This document shows positions 6,283 to 9,369 of a stretch of DNA of 9,369 bases, in pieces. Source of the stretch: SW-6-46-9 sp964452185 (lineage in GTDB: Bacteria; Patescibacteriota; Minisyncoccia; Phycocordibacterales; SW-6-46-9). A program made the position numbers and the translations under genes. The stretch covers positions 1 through 9,369 of the forward strand of contig CAYVKO010000019.1 in NCBI GenBank assembly GCA_964452185.1. The letters are read 5' to 3'. The notes under the pieces were generated by a model that saw nothing but the letters and a program-made list of their open reading frames with translations, ran no database searches and had not been told where the DNA came from. The number at the start of each line of letters is the position of its first letter. Position 1 is the first letter of the stretch.

Positions 6283-7938
6283 ATGGATATAGAAACGAAC
6301 GGAACTAAATATATTTTTGTCGTCGGAGGTGTGATGAGCGGTGTCGGAAAAGGGGTTGCTACAGCCTCAATTTCAACAATTCTTGAATCAAAGGGATACA
6401 CCGTAAGCCCCATGAAGGCTGATCCGTATTTGAATGTTGATGCCGGAACAATGAACCCTACTGAACACGGCGAGGTGTTTGTTCTTGATTCAGGAATGGA
6501 ATGCGATCAGGATATGGGCAACTATGAACGCTTTCTTGGTCGGTCGCTTCCGGAAGGAAACTACATGACAAACGGGATGGTTTTCAAACATGTTATAGAA
6601 AAAGAGCGGGCTTTAGAGTATGACGGAAAGTGTGTGGAGCCGACCTATCATATCACCGAAGAAATTATTCGCCGGATTACACAGTCATCTCGCGAAACTG
6701 ATGCAGACGTGGCTATTGTGGAGATTGGCGGTACGGTGGGTGAGTATCAGAATGCAATCTTCATAGAGGCAGCTCGTGTGCTGGCACAAAATTTCCCGGA
6801 AGACGCGATGTTTGCAATGGTTTCTTACTTGCCAACTCCGCCTTCTATCGGGGAGATGAAAACAAAGCCGACCCAAAACGCTGTTCGGCAGCTCAACTCG
6901 TACGGTGTGTCGCCGGACATTATCATCGGCCGAGCAGAGACACCGCTTGATGATAAAAGAAAGCAGAAAATATCCGATATGTGCGGGGTGGAGTATGAGA
7001 ATGTTATTTCAGCGCCGGATGTCGACAATATTTATGAAGTCCCGGTGAACTTTGAAGATGATGATATCGGTACTCAGATCCTTAACTTCTTCGATCTTGA
7101 ACCAAAAGAGAAGGACCTGACTGAATGGCGAAACTTTGTGTCTGATCAAAACAAGACTGACACATCTGTGCGCATAGGGATTGTCGGTAAGTACTTTTCA
7201 ACCGGAGAGTTTGTCCTCAGCGATGCCTATATTTCTGTCATTGAGGCAATTAATATATCGGCAGCACATGAAGGGCTGGATCCGGAAATTGAGTGGATTG
7301 ATGCTACGGACTTTGAGGGTGACGACTCGCAGAAGGCGCTTGAAGCCCTCGATGAGTTTGATGGCATCATTGTACCTGGCGGATTTGGAGAAACTGGTAT
7401 TACCGGGAAGATTAATGCTATTGAGTATGCTCGGGTTAATGAAATACCATTCTTCGGGCTTTGTTACGGGATGCAGTTGGCAGTTGTAGAGTATGCCCGA
7501 AACGTTTGCGATCTTTCCGGTGCCCACACTACAGAAATTGATGAGGATAATCCGCATCCGGTAATTGATTTGATGCCTGAACAGAAAGAAAACATGGCTC
7601 AAGACAACTACGGCGGTACTATGCGTCTTGGGGCATATCCAGCAGAACTCCAAGACGATACTATTGCGCACACGGCGTATGAAGGTGATGAGATATCCGA
7701 ACGCCACCGTCATCGGTTTGAGGTAAACAATGAGTACGTGGATACTCTAGAAGAGGCAGGGGTCATCTTCTCCGGCCGATCACCGGACGGGAAGCTGATG
7801 GAAATTGCCGAATTACCCCAGGATGAACATCCGTTCTTTTTGGGTACTCAGTTTCATCCTGAATTTACAGCTCGGGTACTCGATCCACAGCCGCTTTTTT
7901 CAGCCTTTTTGAATGCCGCAAAATCTTACGATAAGTAA
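6283..7938 (+). CDS. pyrG: CTP synthase
   Basis: A 551-residue two-domain enzyme that makes CTP from UTP, ATP and glutamine, the last step of pyrimidine nucleotide synthesis. The N-terminal synthetase domain (about 1-275) shows the P-loop GGVMSGVGKGVATAS (15-29), KADPYLNVDAGTMNPTEHGEVF (45-66, a variant of the usual KLDPYINVDPGTM), VEIGGTVGE (146-154) and KTKPTQ (193-198). The C-terminal class I glutamine amidotransferase domain has PGGFG (365-369), the nucleophile Cys394 in GLCYGMQ, and His525/Glu527 in FHPEF. RHRHRFEVN (474-482) is also typical. The catalytic triad is complete. Two family positions differ: Tyr follows the nucleophilic Cys where Leu is usual, and GNYERF replaces GHYERF. Full length. 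No Shine-Dalgarno sequence precedes the ATG at 6283, and an upstream ATG at 6270 is out of frame. Confidence 0.96.
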   Translation: MDIETNGTKYIFVVGGVMSGVGKGVATASISTILESKGYTVSPMKADPYLNVDAGTMNPTEHGEVFVLDSGMECDQDMGNYERFLGRSLPEGNYMTNGMVFKHVIEKERALEYDGKCVEPTYHITEEIIRRITQSSRETDADVAIVEIGGTVGEYQNAIFIEAARVLAQNFPEDAMFAMVSYLPTPPSIGEMKTKPTQNAVRQLNSYGVSPDIIIGRAETPLDDKRKQKISDMCGVEYENVISAPDVDNIYEVPVNFEDDDIGTQILNFFDLEPKEKDLTEWRNFVSDQNKTDTSVRIGIVGKYFSTGEFVLSDAYISVIEAINISAAHEGLDPEIEWIDATDFEGDDSQKALEALDEFDGIIVPGGFGETGITGKINAIEYARVNEIPFFGLCYGMQLAVVEYARNVCDLSGAHTTEIDEDNPHPVIDLMPEQKENMAQDNYGGTMRLGAYPAELQDDTIAHTAYEGDEISERHRHRFEVNNEYVDTLEEAGVIFSGRSPDGKLMEIAELPQDEHPFFLGTQFHPEFTARVLDPQPLFSAFLNAAKSYDK

Positions 7939-7951
7939 ATTAAAATCATTT

Positions 7952-8437
7952 ATGAAAAGTAGTCCTCAAGATTTAGCCATAAAAGTTATTACCCCAACGG
8001 TGCACAGCGTGCTTGATTATGCGGCAGCTATCTTTCTTTTGTTGTCGCCGTCGCTGTTCGGGCTTTCTGGAGTGTTTGCGTTTGGAGCATATGCCCTGGG
8101 GGTAGCTCATCTCATCCTGACTATTTCAACACGTTCGCCGGGCGGTCTTTTTGAAGCACTGTCATTTCAGATTCACGGTCTCATTGAACTCTTGATAGCT
8201 ATAGGGATGATTATTTCTCCGTGGATTTTTGTGTTTTCAGACATGGCTGTTGAGCGCAACTTCTTTCTCCTTTTTGGGATAGTCATGTTTGTAATTTGGT
8301 TTCTGACTCGTTATGTATCACGGACTGATTCTTTAAGTGCTGGATCTGAAGCTGTTGGTGAAGACTCTACACTGCGATCTGAGCTGTCGGAAACAGAAGA
8401 GGAAAACAAGAAAGATAGTCAAAACCAAAATGAGTAA
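7952..8437 (+). CDS. SPW-repeat-like four-span membrane protein
   Basis: A 161-residue membrane protein. The open frame begins at 7913 inside pyrG, but the ATG at 7952 avoids that overlap and gives a sensible N-terminus (MKSSPQDLAIKVITPTVHSVLDY). Four hydrophobic segments form two pairs: VLDYAAAIFLLLSPSLFGLS, FAFGAYALGVAHLILTI, IHGLIELLIAIGMIISPWIF and FFLLFGIVMFVIWFLTRYV. The third holds the SPW motif of the SPW-repeat family, and the first holds a degenerate copy (LSPSLFG), which fits a duplicated two-helix unit. The last 35 or so residues are a polar, acidic cytoplasmic-type tail (SETEEENKKDSQNQNE). The function of the family is not established. It starts 13 bases after pyrG with no Shine-Dalgarno sequence and overlaps nfo by 8 bases at its end. 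Confidence 0.75.
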   Translation: MKSSPQDLAIKVITPTVHSVLDYAAAIFLLLSPSLFGLSGVFAFGAYALGVAHLILTISTRSPGGLFEALSFQIHGLIELLIAIGMIISPWIFVFSDMAVERNFFLLFGIVMFVIWFLTRYVSRTDSLSAGSEAVGEDSTLRSELSETEEENKKDSQNQNE

Positions 8438-9284
8438 CGTAAACATCGGTGCGCATAAATCTGCTGCTGGTGGATATGCCAAGGCTGTCGAGAGAGTAAA
8501 GGAAATAGACGGTACCTGCTTGCAAATATTTTCTTCTAGCCCGAGAACATGGCGTGGACCCAAACTATCCGATAAAGAGGTTGAGGAGTTTAAAGAGGTC
8601 AAAGATAAACTAGACATTGATCCGGTGGTTTTTCATGCCCCGTACCTTATTAATCTGGCTGACCGCGGATCAACAGGAGAGAAATCGGTGCAGGCACTTG
8701 TTGGGGAGCTTACAACAGCCAGTCGGTGCGGCATTATAGGTAGTGTTATCCATGTGGGTTCATACAAGACTGACGACGAAGTTCCTGTAGACGGTGACCA
8801 CTATGAGCATTTGATTGCTAACATGAAAGAGGTGCTGGAAGAAACCCCCGAAGATAGTTGGTTTATTATTGAAAATATGGGCACAAGAAAGATCGGGAAA
8901 GACTTAGAGCAAATCGGGCAAATTATACGAGATGTTGGCGGCAGTGAGCGGCTGAAAGTTTGCCTGGATACATGCCACTTGCATGCTGCCGGATATAATC
9001 TCGACACCTCTGAAGATTACGAAGAATTTTTTACCGTCTTTGATAACCAAGTTGGCACAGACAGATTAGCCGTAGTGCATGTAAATGACAGCAAGGACAA
9101 GGCTGGATCACTGCGCGATCGTCATGAGAATATTGGAGAAGGAAATGTACCGGAAGGTGTGTTTGCAAATCTGCTCAATAAAGAGCCAACTGCAGACCTT
9201 CCGTTTATTATTGAAACACCCGGTTTTGACAGCAAGGGTCCTGACGCAAAAAATATTAATCGGCTAAAACAATTTATGGAATAA
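8430..9284 (+). CDS. nfo: endonuclease IV (AP endonuclease family 2)
   Basis: A 284-residue TIM-barrel enzyme that cuts DNA 5' to abasic sites in base-excision repair. All nine expected zinc ligands can be assigned: His69 (FHAPY), His108 (IHVGSY), Glu148 (IIENMG), Asp180 and His183 (CLDTCHLHAAGY, signature 2), His217 (VHVNDSK), Asp230 and His232 (RDRHENIGEG, signature 3) and Glu262 (IIETPG). The length matches the bacterial family (about 280). The open frame extends back to 8337, but the ATG at 8430 (MSNVNIGAHKSAAGGY) gives the family N-terminus. It overlaps the end of the SPW-type gene (ATGAGTAA, 8430-8437), which suggests translational coupling. It is almost certainly active. Confidence 0.97.
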   Translation: MSNVNIGAHKSAAGGYAKAVERVKEIDGTCLQIFSSSPRTWRGPKLSDKEVEEFKEVKDKLDIDPVVFHAPYLINLADRGSTGEKSVQALVGELTTASRCGIIGSVIHVGSYKTDDEVPVDGDHYEHLIANMKEVLEETPEDSWFIIENMGTRKIGKDLEQIGQIIRDVGGSERLKVCLDTCHLHAAGYNLDTSEDYEEFFTVFDNQVGTDRLAVVHVNDSKDKAGSLRDRHENIGEGNVPEGVFANLLNKEPTADLPFIIETPGFDSKGPDAKNINRLKQFME

Positions 9285-9369
9285 ATGGAGCACGTACATA
9301 CTGTCTGGACAAACTGGATTGAAGGACTTATTCAGAATTTACCGACGATACTCGGTGTTCTTGTCGGGG
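9285..9369 (+). CDS. N-terminal fragment of a probable membrane protein
   Basis: An ATG directly follows the nfo stop (TAAATG) and opens a frame that runs off the window after 28 codons: MEHVHTVWTNWIEGLIQNLP then TILGVLVG. A short amphipathic start leading through NLP into a hydrophobic segment is typical of the first region of MscS-type mechanosensitive channels, but too little is present to decide. The zero-base spacing suggests coupling with nfo. Confidence 0.5.
   Translation, partial: MEHVHTVWTNWIEGLIQNLPTILGVLVG

Noticed and set aside
7198..7713. Minus-strand 171-codon open frame inside pyrG
   Set aside because: pyrG is clearly coding here with conserved motifs throughout, and the antisense frame shows no recognisable domain.
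7913..7951. Start of the SPW-type gene inside pyrG at 7913
   Set aside because: The ATG at 7952 avoids a 26-base overlap, and the skipped residues are an alternative reading of the pyrG end.
8337..8429. Longer start for nfo at 8337
   Set aside because: The extra 31 residues are out-of-frame reading of the SPW-type gene; the family N-terminus begins at the ATG at 8430.
119..9284. UGA recoded to an amino acid, as in some CPR lineages
   Set aside because: No gene is interrupted by in-frame UGA, and an RF2 with the SPF motif is encoded, so the standard code fits.

Overview
The window looks like a chromosomal segment of a Patescibacteria/CPR bacterium, probably on the Parcubacteria side. That placement is inference. 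It rests on a shortened release factor 2, a large protein joining a small N-terminal helical domain to a C-terminal pseudopilin-like domain, a divergent CTP synthase, almost no recognisable Shine-Dalgarno sequences, and compact gene packing. All ten complete genes end in TAA and the standard code fits throughout.

Layout. A tRNA-Ile(GAT) gene (2-76) opens the window. An AT-rich SAM-dependent methyltransferase follows (119-718). It converges on a minus-strand YggT-family membrane protein (814-1119), and a hairpin that can terminate in both directions lies between them (758-788). YggT is divergent from a 77-residue, Trp-rich, single-span membrane protein (1263-1496), which has its own promoter and a strong terminator (1512-1545). 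A 713-residue membrane protein (1610-3751) comes next: N-terminal helical domain, long polar then Lys/Ser/Arg-rich linker, one membrane span, extracytoplasmic region, acidic linker and pseudopilin-like tail. I regard it as the least understood and most interesting gene here.

From 3794 to the end of the window everything is on the plus strand and tightly packed: prfB, ftsE, ftsX, pyrG, an SPW-type four-span membrane protein, nfo, and the start of another membrane protein. A TGn-extended -10 box lies so close to the prfB ATG that the transcript should be leaderless. The prfB-ftsE-ftsX order occurs in many bacteria and links translation termination with the FtsEX divisome module. pyrG (CTP synthesis) and nfo (base-excision repair) are housekeeping genes that may be read through from the same transcript; pyrG may also have a weak promoter of its own.

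Caveat: 100 Ns (5808-5907) interrupt ftsX. They look like a fixed-length scaffold placeholder, and family comparison suggests that about 217 bases, including the second membrane span, are really missing. I found no mobile element, CRISPR array or clear defence system. The candidate new biology is the 713-residue pseudopilin-like protein and the small Trp-rich membrane protein beside it.
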